NCBI RefSeq assembly: GCF_013337045.2 | Contig: NZ_CP118259.1 | Location: forward strand, 620,001-684,000 | Reading direction: 5' to 3' | Length of the DNA stretch: 64,000 nt | Source: Agrobacterium vitis | Lineage (GTDB): Bacteria; Pseudomonadota; Alphaproteobacteria; Rhizobiales; Rhizobiaceae | In this document: positions 16,630 through 25,404 of the stretch, one piece after another | Layout: every line of letters starts with the position of its first letter | Position numbering within the stretch: the stretch's first letter is position 1 | Position numbers and translations under genes: made by a program | The notes under the pieces: model-generated | Seen by the model: only the letters and a program-made list of their open reading frames with translations | Told to the model about the DNA's origin: nothing | The model's database searches: none

Positions 16630-17358
16630 ATGTTCAGACGCAATCATCAAGGCCCTGCCTACCGTGACTTCATTGCCGCGATTGCTGGCAAGAAACAGGC
16701 GCGTGGCTATCTCGAGGTCGGGGTCCGGGATGGCGGCACGCTGTCAGGGGTCGGATGCGAGGCCATCGGCGTCGATCCGGAGTTCAAGATCCGCTACGAC
16801 ATACTCGCCAACAAGAATGCGGTTCATCTCTACAGCATGACCAGCGACGTATTTTTCCGCGATCACGATCCGCGCGTGATCCTGGGCCGATCGCCGGACG
16901 TGATTTTTCTAGATGGCCTGCACCAGTTCGAATATCTGCTGCGCGATTTCATCAACAGCGAGCGGATCGCCCACCGCGATACGGTGATCCTGCTGGACGA
17001 TTGCCTGCCGATCAATGCGGAAATGACCGAGCGCGTCTATAATCTGGCTGGCCGGCGTGACCGCGACAATGCACCGTCCTGGACCGGCGACGTCTGGAAA
17101 ATCATCCCGATCCTCAAGACCTATCGGCCAGACCTGCACATCACCCTCGTCGATACCCAGCCGACCGGCACCGTTTGCGTCACCAATCTCGATCCGGATT
17201 CAACCGTGCTGCGGGACCACTACTACCAGATCATCCAGGCGTATATTTTAGAGATGATGGACGATGCGGCAATCGAGCGGTTTTATGAAAGCAACCCGGT
17301 GGCCTCGGGCGAAGTGATTTTGAGCGAATTCAACGCCTCTATCTTCGTCGGGCCCTGA
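16630..17358 (+). CDS. Class I SAM-dependent methyltransferase-like protein
   Basis: The 242-residue product has the core of a class I methyltransferase: motif I YLEVGVRDGGTL near residue 27, an acidic second strand (AIGVDPEF), the DVIFLDGLHQFEYLLRDF segment (motif II region) and TVILLDDCLP. The central part is like family members that modify sugars, antibiotics or glycans. The start is uncertain: the ATG at 16630 has GAGGA ten bases upstream, while 16561 gives 23 more residues but has no ribosome-binding site. It stands alone between the divergent P-loop gene and convergent pyrE. The substrate is unknown. Confidence 0.75.
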   Translation: MFRRNHQGPAYRDFIAAIAGKKQARGYLEVGVRDGGTLSGVGCEAIGVDPEFKIRYDILANKNAVHLYSMTSDVFFRDHDPRVILGRSPDVIFLDGLHQFEYLLRDFINSERIAHRDTVILLDDCLPINAEMTERVYNLAGRRDRDNAPSWTGDVWKIIPILKTYRPDLHITLVDTQPTGTVCVTNLDPDSTVLRDHYYQIIQAYILEMMDDAAIERFYESNPVASGEVILSEFNASIFVGP

Positions 17359-17388
17359 ATCGGGCCTTGACCGGTCCAAGGTCCGGGA

Positions 17389-17925
17389 TCACTTCTCCAG
17401 ATCAGCCATGGTGAAAACCGGGAATACCGGAAGGTCAGGCGCGTTTGTGATATGAGGACTGCCGTTTCCGCGCCAGATTGCGCAAACGACGGCAAGAATG
17501 TCTGCTTGCTCCGCCACAGCCAATCGATGCGCGTCGGCGACGGCGCCGCCTGTGGTGATCACGTCTTCTATGAAGGTGATGCGGCGGCCCCTGATGTCCT
17601 GTCCTTCGATGGCGCGGCAGGTTCCATAGGTTTTTGCCTCTTTACGAACGAAGGCGGCGGGAAGTCCTGTTTCCAACGAAATCGCGGTGACAAGCGGAAT
17701 ACCGCCGAGTTCCAGGCCAGCAAGGATTTCGGTCGTCGGCGGAAGCAGGGAGGCCATGGCCTTGGCCAGCTCTCTCAAAAGAACCGGGTTTCCCTCAAAG
17801 CGATATTTATCGAAATAACGGTTGGAAACCTGGCCGGAGCGCAACACGAATTCGCCCTCAAGGGTCGCCGTGGCTGCTATCTGTCTGGCGAGTTCCGCCA
17901 ACGGGGAGGGCACATTTCCGATCAT
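17389..17925 (-). CDS. pyrE: Orotate phosphoribosyltransferase
   Basis: The 178-residue product catalyses the transfer of phosphoribose from PRPP to orotate in pyrimidine synthesis. The PRPP-binding motif ITFIEDVITTGGAV is intact, preceded by the dianion-binding loop LAGLELGGIPLV and the catalytic flexible loop FVRKEAKTYGTCRAIEG. The N-terminal part VLRSGQVSNRYFDKYRFEG is a family marker. The length is short compared with about 210-230 residues for many PyrE proteins, but motifs are complete. The ATG at 17925 has GAGG six bases upstream. A second pyrE elsewhere in the genome is possible, so this could be a PyrE-like phosphoribosyltransferase with another base. Confidence 0.85.
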   Translation of the reverse strand: MIGNVPSPLAELARQIAATATLEGEFVLRSGQVSNRYFDKYRFEGNPVLLRELAKAMASLLPPTTEILAGLELGGIPLVTAISLETGLPAAFVRKEAKTYGTCRAIEGQDIRGRRITFIEDVITTGGAVADAHRLAVAEQADILAVVCAIWRGNGSPHITNAPDLPVFPVFTMADLEK

Positions 17926-18079
17926 TTTCGGCCTCTTTGAACCTATCGCAAATGCCGGATCGCTACACCAATTGAGCGCATGCAACAAGCGGAAGTCGAT
18001 AGATACGCGCGCCCTTTATCACTTCAATATTGTGTGCGAGGCAGGGCAGGGGGCAGCGCAGCCGCCCCCTTGTTTAATC

Positions 18080-20263
18080 TTACGACGCCATCGCATATCG
18101 CTGCTGTCCATAGCCTCCGGCATTGGTGCGGAAGCGCTGGACCATCTGGGCGAGCTGTTCGGTTTCCTGGGTCAGGCTCTGGGCCGCTGCGGTGGTTTGT
18201 TCCACCATGGCGGCGTTCTGCTGGGTGACCTTGTCCATCTGGTCGCCAGCGGCGGTGACTTCGCGCAGCGAGGTCGCCTGTTCGCGGGCGGCGTTGGCGA
18301 TGTCGGTGATGGTGGTGCTCATCTCGACCACCTGCTCGACGATTTCCTTCAGCGAAGTGCCGGATGCGGTGACGAGGCCGACGCCGGTCTCGACTTGCGC
18401 ACTGGAGGTGGAAATCAGTGCCTTGATCTCCTTGGCGGCATTGGCCGAACGCTGGGCGAGTTCGCGCACTTCCTGGGCAACCACCGCAAAGCCCTTACCG
18501 GCTTCACCAGCGCGGGCAGCTTCCACACCGGCGTTCAGGGCCAGAAGATTGGTCTGGAAGGCGATCTCATCGATGACGCCGATAATGTTGCCGATCTTTT
18601 CCGATGAGCCCTGGATGGCAGTCATCGCTTCCACGGCCCGGGCGACGATGTCGCCACCCTTGGCGGCATTGTCACGGGCGGCGGTAACGGCATGTTGGGC
18701 GCGGCCTGCGCCTTCGGCGGTGCCGTTGACGCCGCGCGACACATCGCCCAGTGCGGCAATGGTTTCTTCCAGCGAGGCGGCCTGCTGCTCGGTGCGGCGT
18801 GCCAGATCGTTGGAGGCGGCGGAGATTTCGCCAAGGCCGGAACGGATCGTGCTGACGGTGGAAACCACCGAGCCCATCGCGTCTTCAAGCGCTGCGACCG
18901 AGGTGTTGAAATTCTGGCGGATCGCCTCGAATTCCGGTGCGACATGGGTGTTCATCCGCACGGTCAGGTCGCCCGCGGCCAGCGCGTCGAAGCCTGCCTG
19001 CACCTGCTGGACGAAATGGCGCAGATCTTCCGCCTTGGCCAGTTCCAGTGCGGTCTGGCGCTCGCGGTCGCTCTCGACGCTGGCCCTGAGCTTTTCCTGT
19101 TCCGCCTGCACGGACCGGCCATTGGCGAGATCAAGGCGGAAACTGTCGAGTGCCGAAGCCAGCATGCCGAATTCGTCGCTGCGGGTCTTGCCGGTCACGT
19201 CCGTCTGGTAATCGCCACTGCCCATGCGGCGCACGGCTGCCACCACGTCGCCCAGCGGGCGGCGCACGATGAGGATGGAAACGCCGTAGATCATCACCAG
19301 GGCAATGACCAGCAGGATCAGCCCGCTGATGGCGGTGGAGGTTACCTGTGCGACAACAGGTTCGGAAAAGGTTTTGGCCGGTACATCGAGAACGGCGGCC
19401 CAGGTCTTGTTCATGCCCGGCGCTGTGAAAGGAAAGACCAGCCGCGTCGCACCATCAGGCAGGCCTTGAAGGATGCGCATCCTGCCATCGGCAAGGGCGG
19501 CCTTGACATCGGCAGCACCCGTGTCGCCATAGGGCTTCATCAGCGTGTCCTTGTCGGGATGAACCAGCCAGTTGCCGTTGTCTGCCACCAGCATCACCCG
19601 GCCGCCGTCAAACGGGGTCATGGCGCTGATCGAGGCGGAAAGATCGCCCAGCTGCACATCCACACCGGCAAGACCGATGATCTTGCCCTTGACGACGACG
19701 GGGGTTGAAACCGAGGTCAACAGCTTGCCCGTGGTGGAGATATACGGTTGGGTAATCAACCCCTTGCCGGTTGACAAGGGTTCGGCATACCATTGGTCGG
19801 CGGTCTTGGTGACCCAGGTGGAAAATTCCAGGTTACCGCTATCATCCTTGGTCCAGTAAGCCGCAAAAATCCCCACCTTGTTGCTGCCCTCGGTGCCTTG
19901 CAGCTTCAGCTCCTGCGGGGCTTCCGGCACTTCGGTCATCCAGGCGCCGAACATGGTTTTGTAATGGGTCGGAACGCCTTTCAACAGCGCAATCACATCG
20001 GTGCGGTTGCGTGAGCCGTTTTCGATCAGGCCGGACAGGCTGCCAGCCACACTGGTTCCGGCCGACACCACATCGGTGATCTGCACGGCCACCTGATTGG
20101 CGACCGAGGCCGCCTTTTCGGAGGCGAGCGCCACCACCTGATCATTGACGCGCTTGCTGGTTTCCCAACCGCTCAATGCCGTATAGGAGGCGATGAGCGC
20201 CGCCATCGCGGCACCTGCCGCCAGCATCAGTTTTCCTGAAACAGTCCCTACCTGTATACTCAT
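18080..20263 (-). CDS. Methyl-accepting chemotaxis protein with periplasmic Cache domain
   Basis: This 727-residue chemoreceptor has a first membrane segment ([19 protein letters not shown]), a large periplasmic double-Cache sensor of about 280 residues ([36 protein letters not shown] is a typical ligand-pocket region), a second membrane segment ([20 protein letters not shown]), a HAMP domain with a second HAMP-like linker, and the signalling tip [42 protein letters not shown]. There is no C-terminal CheR pentapeptide; the tail ends RYAMAS. It is a paralogue of the gene 205 bp upstream in the same orientation. The ligand is probably a small organic acid or amino acid, as for related Cache receptors. 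Confidence 0.93.
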   Translation of the reverse strand: MSIQVGTVSGKLMLAAGAAMAALIASYTALSGWETSKRVNDQVVALASEKAASVANQVAVQITDVVSAGTSVAGSLSGLIENGSRNRTDVIALLKGVPTHYKTMFGAWMTEVPEAPQELKLQGTEGSNKVGIFAAYWTKDDSGNLEFSTWVTKTADQWYAEPLSTGKGLITQPYISTTGKLLTSVSTPVVVKGKIIGLAGVDVQLGDLSASISAMTPFDGGRVMLVADNGNWLVHPDKDTLMKPYGDTGAADVKAALADGRMRILQGLPDGATRLVFPFTAPGMNKTWAAVLDVPAKTFSEPVVAQVTSTAISGLILLVIALVMIYGVSILIVRRPLGDVVAAVRRMGSGDYQTDVTGKTRSDEFGMLASALDSFRLDLANGRSVQAEQEKLRASVESDRERQTALELAKAEDLRHFVQQVQAGFDALAAGDLTVRMNTHVAPEFEAIRQNFNTSVAALEDAMGSVVSTVSTIRSGLGEISAASNDLARRTEQQAASLEETIAALGDVSRGVNGTAEGAGRAQHAVTAARDNAAKGGDIVARAVEAMTAIQGSSEKIGNIIGVIDEIAFQTNLLALNAGVEAARAGEAGKGFAVVAQEVRELAQRSANAAKEIKALISTSSAQVETGVGLVTASGTSLKEIVEQVVEMSTTITDIANAAREQATSLREVTAAGDQMDKVTQQNAAMVEQTTAAAQSLTQETEQLAQMVQRFRTNAGGYGQQRYAMAS

Positions 20264-20468
20264 TGCAACCAGCCCCTCGGTTTGCCGAATTTTGTCTAAG
20301 GTTGCATAGAGATTCTAACGAAAGTCTAAGGCTGCACCCCGATTGCTGGGCCGCACCCACCTTTTTGTGAAAAAAATATTCCACTGGCGAAACCATGAAA
20401 GCGAAATGCCGCCGAGCAATCAGGCGGCATTTATCTTCATGCAGATGATCGAAGACCCGATGCCGATC

Positions 20469-22646
20469 TCACGACGCCTTGGCGTAGCGCTGGGGCTGGC
20501 CGGAATTGGTCCGGAAACGCCGGACCATATGGGCGAGGTTTTCGGTTTCCTGGGCAAGGCTCTGGGCCGCGGCGGTGGTTTCTTCCACCATGGCGGCGTT
20601 CTGCTGGGTGACCTTGTCCATGACATCGCCCGCATTGGTGACTTCGCGCAGCGATGTGGCCTGTTCGCGGGCCGAATTGGCAATGTCTGTTATTGTCGAG
20701 CTCATGTTGGCGACCTGATCGACAATCTGTTGCAGCGAGGACCCCGAGGCACTGACGAGATGGACACCCGTTTCAACCTGGGCACTGGAGGTGGAGATCA
20801 GCGCTTTGATTTCGCGGGCTGCATTGGCGGAGCGCTGGGCGAGTTCGCGCACTTCCTGCGCCACCACGGCAAAACCCTTGCCCGATTCCCCGGCGCGGGC
20901 CGCTTCAACCCCGGCATTCAGGGCCAAAAGATTGGTCTGGAAGGCGATCTCGTCGATAACGCCGATGATATTGCCGATCTTTTCGGATGAGCCCTGGATG
21001 GCGGTCATCGCCTCGATGGCGCGGGAGACGATATCTCCGCCCTTGGCGGCATTGTCGCGGGTGGCGGTAACGACCGACTGCGCCCGGCCAGCCCCGTCGG
21101 CCGTGCCGTCGATGGCGCGTGACACATCGCCGAGTGCTGCAATGGTTTCTTCCAGCGATGCGGCCTGCTGTTCGGTGCGCCGCGCCAGGTCGTTGGAGGC
21201 GGCGGAAATTTCGCCAAGACCGGACCGGATCGTGCCGATTGCGTGGACAACGGCGCCGATCGCCTCCTCAAGGCTTGCCACCGATGTGTTGAAATTCTGG
21301 CGGATTGCGTCGAATTCCGGTGCGACATTGTCCTGCATGCGCACGGTCAGATCGCCTGCGGCCAGGGCATCGAAGCCAGCCTGGACCTGCTGGACAAACT
21401 GTAGCAAATCTTCGGCTTTGGCCTTTTCCAGCGCGCTCTGGCGTTCCCGGTCCTGTTCCACGCTTTTGCGCAAGGAATCCTGTTCCTGCTGCACGCGCAG
21501 GCCATTGGCGAGTTCGCGGCGGAACTGGTCGAGCGCTGTCGCCAAGGTGCCAAATTCATCGGGACGGCCTGTTCCGGCAATCGGTTTATCGTAATCGCCA
21601 CCGGCCATCACACGCACGCCTGCCACCACATTGGCCAAGGGACGACGCACGATCAGCGTCGAGACAAAGTAAATCAGGCAAAGACCAATCGTCAGCATGA
21701 TCAGGCAACTGGATGATATGGCGATGATCTGTTCCTTGATCGGACCTGTGAAGGTCTTGTCCGGAATGTCCAGAACGGTGGCCCAGGTCTTGTTCATACC
21801 GGGGCTGGTAAAGGGAAAGACAATCCGTGTCGCGCCATCCCGCAGGCCATGGATGATGCGCGTCTTGCCATCGGCAAGCGCCGCCTTGACCTCGGCGGCC
21901 CCGGTATCGGCATAGTCTTTCATCATCAGGGACTTGTCGGTATTAACGAGCCATTTGCCGTTATCGGCCAGCAGCATGATGCGGCCATCTTCGAAGGGCC
22001 GCAAAGCGCTGATTGTCGCGGCGAGATCGTCCAGCTTGATATCGACGCCCGCCAGACCGACAATCTTGCCATTCACTCTTACCGGCAAGGATATCGATGT
22101 CAGCAACTGGCCGGTGGTTGAGATATAAGGCTGGGTAATCAGGCTCTTGCCGGTTGCCAGAGGTTCGGCATACCATTGTTCGGTGGTTTTGATGTCCCAG
22201 GTGGAAAATCCCAGCTTGCCGCTGTCATCCTTGGTCCAATAGGCCGTGAACAGACCTTGTTTATTGGTGCCCTCAGCGCCTTGCAGTTTGAGATCCGCGG
22301 GGACATCAGGCAATTCGGTCATCCATGCGCCGAACATGCTTGGATATTGTGGTGGAATGTTTTTCAGCGCGGCGATGACATCGGCGCGGCTGCCGGCGCC
22401 GTTTTCAATCAATCCTGACAGGCTTGCCGCGACGCTGTTCGCAGAGGAAACCACATTGGTAATATCTGCCGTTACCTGCCTGGAGGCAAGCTCGGCCTTT
22501 TGCGTCGCCACGGCGACAATATTGTCGCTCAGTTGCGTTTTGGTGGCAAATATGCCGACAATCGAGAAGCCGCCCAGAGATATCGTTATCACGACCCCTG
22601 CTGCCAGCAGAAGCTTTGCTGAAACCGATTGCACTGGCATTTTCAT
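20469..22646 (-). CDS. Methyl-accepting chemotaxis protein with Cache domain (paralogue)
   Basis: This 725-residue chemoreceptor has the same plan as the following gene: signal anchor [23 protein letters not shown], double-Cache periplasmic sensor with [32 protein letters not shown], second membrane segment, HAMP and a full signalling domain with [27 protein letters not shown]. The two are close to identical in the cytoplasmic half and more divergent in the sensor, so a duplication followed by change in ligand is likely. The ATG at 22646 has GGAG seven bases upstream; the open frame extends further to 22784, but that part has no resemblance to the family. The tail ends RYAKAS without a CheR docking motif. 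Confidence 0.93.
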   Translation of the reverse strand: MKMPVQSVSAKLLLAAGVVITISLGGFSIVGIFATKTQLSDNIVAVATQKAELASRQVTADITNVVSSANSVAASLSGLIENGAGSRADVIAALKNIPPQYPSMFGAWMTELPDVPADLKLQGAEGTNKQGLFTAYWTKDDSGKLGFSTWDIKTTEQWYAEPLATGKSLITQPYISTTGQLLTSISLPVRVNGKIVGLAGVDIKLDDLAATISALRPFEDGRIMLLADNGKWLVNTDKSLMMKDYADTGAAEVKAALADGKTRIIHGLRDGATRIVFPFTSPGMNKTWATVLDIPDKTFTGPIKEQIIAISSSCLIMLTIGLCLIYFVSTLIVRRPLANVVAGVRVMAGGDYDKPIAGTGRPDEFGTLATALDQFRRELANGLRVQQEQDSLRKSVEQDRERQSALEKAKAEDLLQFVQQVQAGFDALAAGDLTVRMQDNVAPEFDAIRQNFNTSVASLEEAIGAVVHAIGTIRSGLGEISAASNDLARRTEQQAASLEETIAALGDVSRAIDGTADGAGRAQSVVTATRDNAAKGGDIVSRAIEAMTAIQGSSEKIGNIIGVIDEIAFQTNLLALNAGVEAARAGESGKGFAVVAQEVRELAQRSANAAREIKALISTSSAQVETGVHLVSASGSSLQQIVDQVANMSSTITDIANSAREQATSLREVTNAGDVMDKVTQQNAAMVEETTAAAQSLAQETENLAHMVRRFRTNSGQPQRYAKAS

Positions 22647-22788
22647 CAAATGACTCCGACTGGTTGTAAGTCCTACGGAACCGTATCTTTGATTTTCTAA
22701 ATAAATGCTAATGTTCGGTGTTAAAATCCAAATAGCCTGCGAATACCACCATGTATGGCAAGCACACCTGCGTCCAACCTTCAACGCG

Positions 22789-22851
22789 TTGCAAATATCT
22801 CAAATGCATCAGGTGCTTGAGATATTTGCAAGGTTTGAGATATTTGAAAGG
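22789..22851. repeat. Strong hairpin plus repeat family A, copy 2
   Basis: Perfect 15-bp arms TTGCAAATATCTCAA (22789-22803) and TTGAGATATTTGCAA (22817-22831) enclose a 13-base loop. A further TTGAGATATTTGAAAGG follows at 22835-22851 and repeats the right arm. The block lies between the chemoreceptor promoter and the 3' end of the DUF2780-like gene, so it could end transcription of the latter. Related wording occurs at 7138 and 52840. Confidence 0.75.
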
Positions 22852-22870
22852 AGAGTCTGACTGGTGCGTG

Positions 22871-23260
22871 TTAGACGAACTGGCTAAGGCCCGGTACGGA
22901 TGCCACGACCTTGTCCACGACTTCGTCACCAGCATGTTCGCGGGCAATGGCCATGGTTTCCTTGGCAAGCGCCGAAATTTCTCCCATGCCTAGTCCAAGG
23001 CTCATCAATTGCTGCCCGAGACCCATGATGCCGCCGCCGCCGATGGCGCTCATCAGGCCACCCAGCAGGCCGCCGCTCTTGCCTTCGCCATTGTGCATAG
23101 CCACCAGTTCAGGTGCGCCGGGCATGGCTTCGATCATCCGGGCAACCGCGCCGTCATCGGCTTCGCGCTGCAAAAAGCCCAGCATCATGCCAAGCGCCTT
23201 TTCCGCCGTGTCCGGGGCGATGCCGACATTGTCGGAAATGCGGGTGACCAATTCGCTCAT
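22871..23260 (-). CDS. DUF2780/DUF2267-like small protein
   Basis: The 129-residue product begins with a helical pair like DUF2267/DUF2780 proteins (ELVTRISDNVGIAPDTAEKALGMMLGFL), then has a Gly-rich middle (GGLLGGLMSAIGGGGIMGLGQQLMSLGLGMGEI) and a final helical pair EVVDKVVASVPGL. The glycine-rich stretch is moderately hydrophobic but not a clear membrane segment. The start at 23260 has GAGGAG six bases upstream. Proteins of this kind are widespread in proteobacteria and have no agreed function. It is followed by a strong hairpin and is not obviously linked to its neighbours. Confidence 0.75.
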   Translation of the reverse strand: MSELVTRISDNVGIAPDTAEKALGMMLGFLQREADDGAVARMIEAMPGAPELVAMHNGEGKSGGLLGGLMSAIGGGGIMGLGQQLMSLGLGMGEISALAKETMAIAREHAGDEVVDKVVASVPGLSQFV

Positions 23261-23549
23261 GGGATGCTCCTCAAAGGTTTTTTGACGTTCACGTCAACGT
23301 AATTTACTCAGGCCGCAAACTCAAGCGGCAAGCGCCTTCAATCTGCTCAAAGCCGTGTGAAACCGCTGACGGAGTTGAGGATGTTCCATATTCTGCTAAG
23401 AACAACAAGTGCATGACCGAAGGGGCATTCGGCGATTGTACACGTCCTTCAATCGAAACCGGTTGAGGGAGAAGACCATGCAGCGCTTATGTGTTTGATA
23501 AAACGCCCGGTGCTGTTGTCGCGAAGGCGTGTCGAGGGGATGTGACGCG

Positions 23550-25133
23550 ATGCTTGAAGATGGAAAATTGTTTCTCGGCGCCAGCCGCAAGCCGGATGAT
23601 GCGTTTAACGCACCGGAATATCTGGATCTGAAACTGGCCAACCGCCACGGGCTGATCACCGGCGCCACCGGCACCGGCAAGACCGTGACGCTGCAAATCC
23701 TGGCGGAAGGTTTCGCCAGTGCGGGTGTGCCGGTGTTCTGCGCCGATATCAAGGGTGATCTGTCGGGCATCGCCGCGCCGGGGGAGGCCAAGGATTTCCT
23801 GCTGAAGCGCGCTGAGGAGATCGGGCTTTCGCCCTATCCCTTCGCGGAATTTCCGGTCACCTTCTGGGATCTCTACGGCGAAAAGGGTCACAGGGTCCGC
23901 ACCACCATCGCCGAAATGGGGCCGCTTCTGCTGGCCCGGCTGATGGAGGCCTCGGAAGCCCAGGAAGGCGTGCTGAACATTGCCTTCAAAATCGCCGATA
24001 AGGGCGGGTTGGCGCTGCTGGATCTCAAGGATTTGCAGGCGCTGCTGACCTATATGGCGGAAAATTCCAGTGAACTATCGGGCCAGTTCGGGCTGGTGTC
24101 CAAGTCCTCGGTCGGCTCGCTGCAACGGGCGTTGCTGCTGCTGGAAAGCCAGGGCGCCGACCAGTTCTTTGGTGAGCCGGCGCTGTCTATCCAGGATATC
24201 ATGCGGGTCGCGCCGGATGGGCGAGGGACGATTTCGGTGCTGGCCGCCGACCGGCTGATGATGAACCCACGGCTTTACGCCACATTCCTGCTCTGGCTAC
24301 TTTCGGAACTGTTCGAGGAACTGCCTGAGGTTGGCGATCTGGCTCAGCCCAAACTGGTGTTCTTCTTTGATGAGGCGCATCTGCTGTTTCGCGATGCGCC
24401 AAGCGTTCTTGTCGAGCGGGTGGAGCAGGTGGTGCGGTTGATCCGCTCCAAAGGCGTCGGCGTTTATTTCGTCACGCAAAATCCGCTGGATGTGCCGGAA
24501 ACCATCCTGGCGCAATTGGGCAACCGGGTGCAGCATGCGTTGCGTGCCTATACGCCCCGCGAACAGAAGGCGGTAAAGACCGCCGCCGAAACCTTCCGGC
24601 CCAATCCGGCCTTTTCCTGCGAAGAGGTGATTACGGCACTTGGCACCGGTGAAGCGCTGGTCTCGACCCTTCAGGGCAAGGGCGTACCCTCAATGGTCGA
24701 GCGCACCCTGATCCGCCCGCCCTCCGCCCGCATCGGCCCGCTGACCGACAGCGAACGGGCGACAATCATCGGCGCCAGCCCCATGGCGACCCTCTATGAT
24801 CGCACCATCGACCGGCACTCGGCCTTCGAAATCCTCGCGGAACGGGCCGAAAAAGCCGCAGGCCGCAGCGGGGCCGACGATAGGACCGATGACGGCGCCG
24901 AAGACAGCAGCGCCGCCAGCCGCTGGAAATTGCCGGGCTTTGGCGATGAAGCACCAGACCAAAAAACCACCACCACCCGCCAAGCGCCTGACCGCACCGC
25001 ACCCCCCGGCCGCCAACGCCAAACGGTGATCGAGGCCGCGATGAAAAGCGCCGCCCGCTCACTCGCTAGCCAAGTCGCCAACCAGCTCGGCCGGGCGCTG
25101 GTGCGGGGCATTTTGGGGAGTTTGAAGCGGTAG
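23550..25133 (+). CDS. YjgR/HerA-like ATPase (DUF853)
   Basis: The 527-residue product is a HerA/FtsK-superfamily ATPase of the YjgR (DUF853) group. The Walker A loop GATGTGKT occupies residues 38-45, followed by the adenine strand FCADIKGDLSGIA; the Walker B is KLVFFFDEAHLLF, followed by a sensor-like GVYFVTQNPLDVPE and an arginine-rich NRVQHALRAYTPREQKAVKTAAETFR. A low-complexity linker of about 90 residues (rich in Asp, Thr, Pro, Arg) precedes a short C-terminal helix. YjgR proteins are common and their role is unsettled. It lies 270 bp upstream of the large HigA-fusion gene on the same strand, but that gene has its own promoter. Confidence 0.9.
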   Translation: MLEDGKLFLGASRKPDDAFNAPEYLDLKLANRHGLITGATGTGKTVTLQILAEGFASAGVPVFCADIKGDLSGIAAPGEAKDFLLKRAEEIGLSPYPFAEFPVTFWDLYGEKGHRVRTTIAEMGPLLLARLMEASEAQEGVLNIAFKIADKGGLALLDLKDLQALLTYMAENSSELSGQFGLVSKSSVGSLQRALLLLESQGADQFFGEPALSIQDIMRVAPDGRGTISVLAADRLMMNPRLYATFLLWLLSELFEELPEVGDLAQPKLVFFFDEAHLLFRDAPSVLVERVEQVVRLIRSKGVGVYFVTQNPLDVPETILAQLGNRVQHALRAYTPREQKAVKTAAETFRPNPAFSCEEVITALGTGEALVSTLQGKGVPSMVERTLIRPPSARIGPLTDSERATIIGASPMATLYDRTIDRHSAFEILAERAEKAAGRSGADDRTDDGAEDSSAASRWKLPGFGDEAPDQKTTTTRQAPDRTAPPGRQRQTVIEAAMKSAARSLASQVANQLGRALVRGILGSLKR

Positions 25134-25339
25134 GGGTGGGGTATTTGGTGGGGGCTTTTGGGCCGGAGTGGACAAAAAATCGACCACTGGAAGACAGCTT
25201 TGTGCTCTCGGTTCGGTCATTTGGAGCTACTTGACCGTACCCGAAAAGCAGTCGTCCGTCGAGGCTCGACATAACGAATCCATCACAGCGCCATCCGCGC
25301 CGTTTGCTGGGGTTCTTGTACAATTATCTCTCACCCAAG

Positions 25340-25368
25340 TTGACGTCTGTATTGTGTAGCGCTACACT
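25340..25368 (+). promoter_or_regulatory. Promoter with palindromic operator for the HigA-fusion gene
   Basis: A -35 box TTGACG (25340-25345) is followed after 17 bp by a -10 box TACACT (25363-25368). The perfect 14-bp palindrome GTGTAGCGCTACAC (25354-25367) lies over the -10 box. A transcript starting near 25375 would have a leader of about 30 bases with AGGA seven bases before the GTG start. Occupation of the palindrome would block the promoter; binding by the gene's own N-terminal HigA-like domain is inferred. Confidence 0.7.
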
Positions 25369-25404
25369 ACTGCGACTTTTGGATCGTGCCGTTAGGATTT
25401 TAAC

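Noticed and set aside
17389..17925. pyrE called truncated because of its length
   Set aside because: All three conserved blocks are complete and in the right order, so it is a short but intact member.
22647..22784. N-terminal extension of the second chemoreceptor
   Set aside because: The extra 46 residues look unlike the family, and GGAG lies seven bases before the internal ATG at 22646.
22780..22860. Possible CRISPR-like short repeat cluster
   Set aside because: The repeats are an inverted pair plus one partial copy, with no regular spacers; it is a hairpin element.
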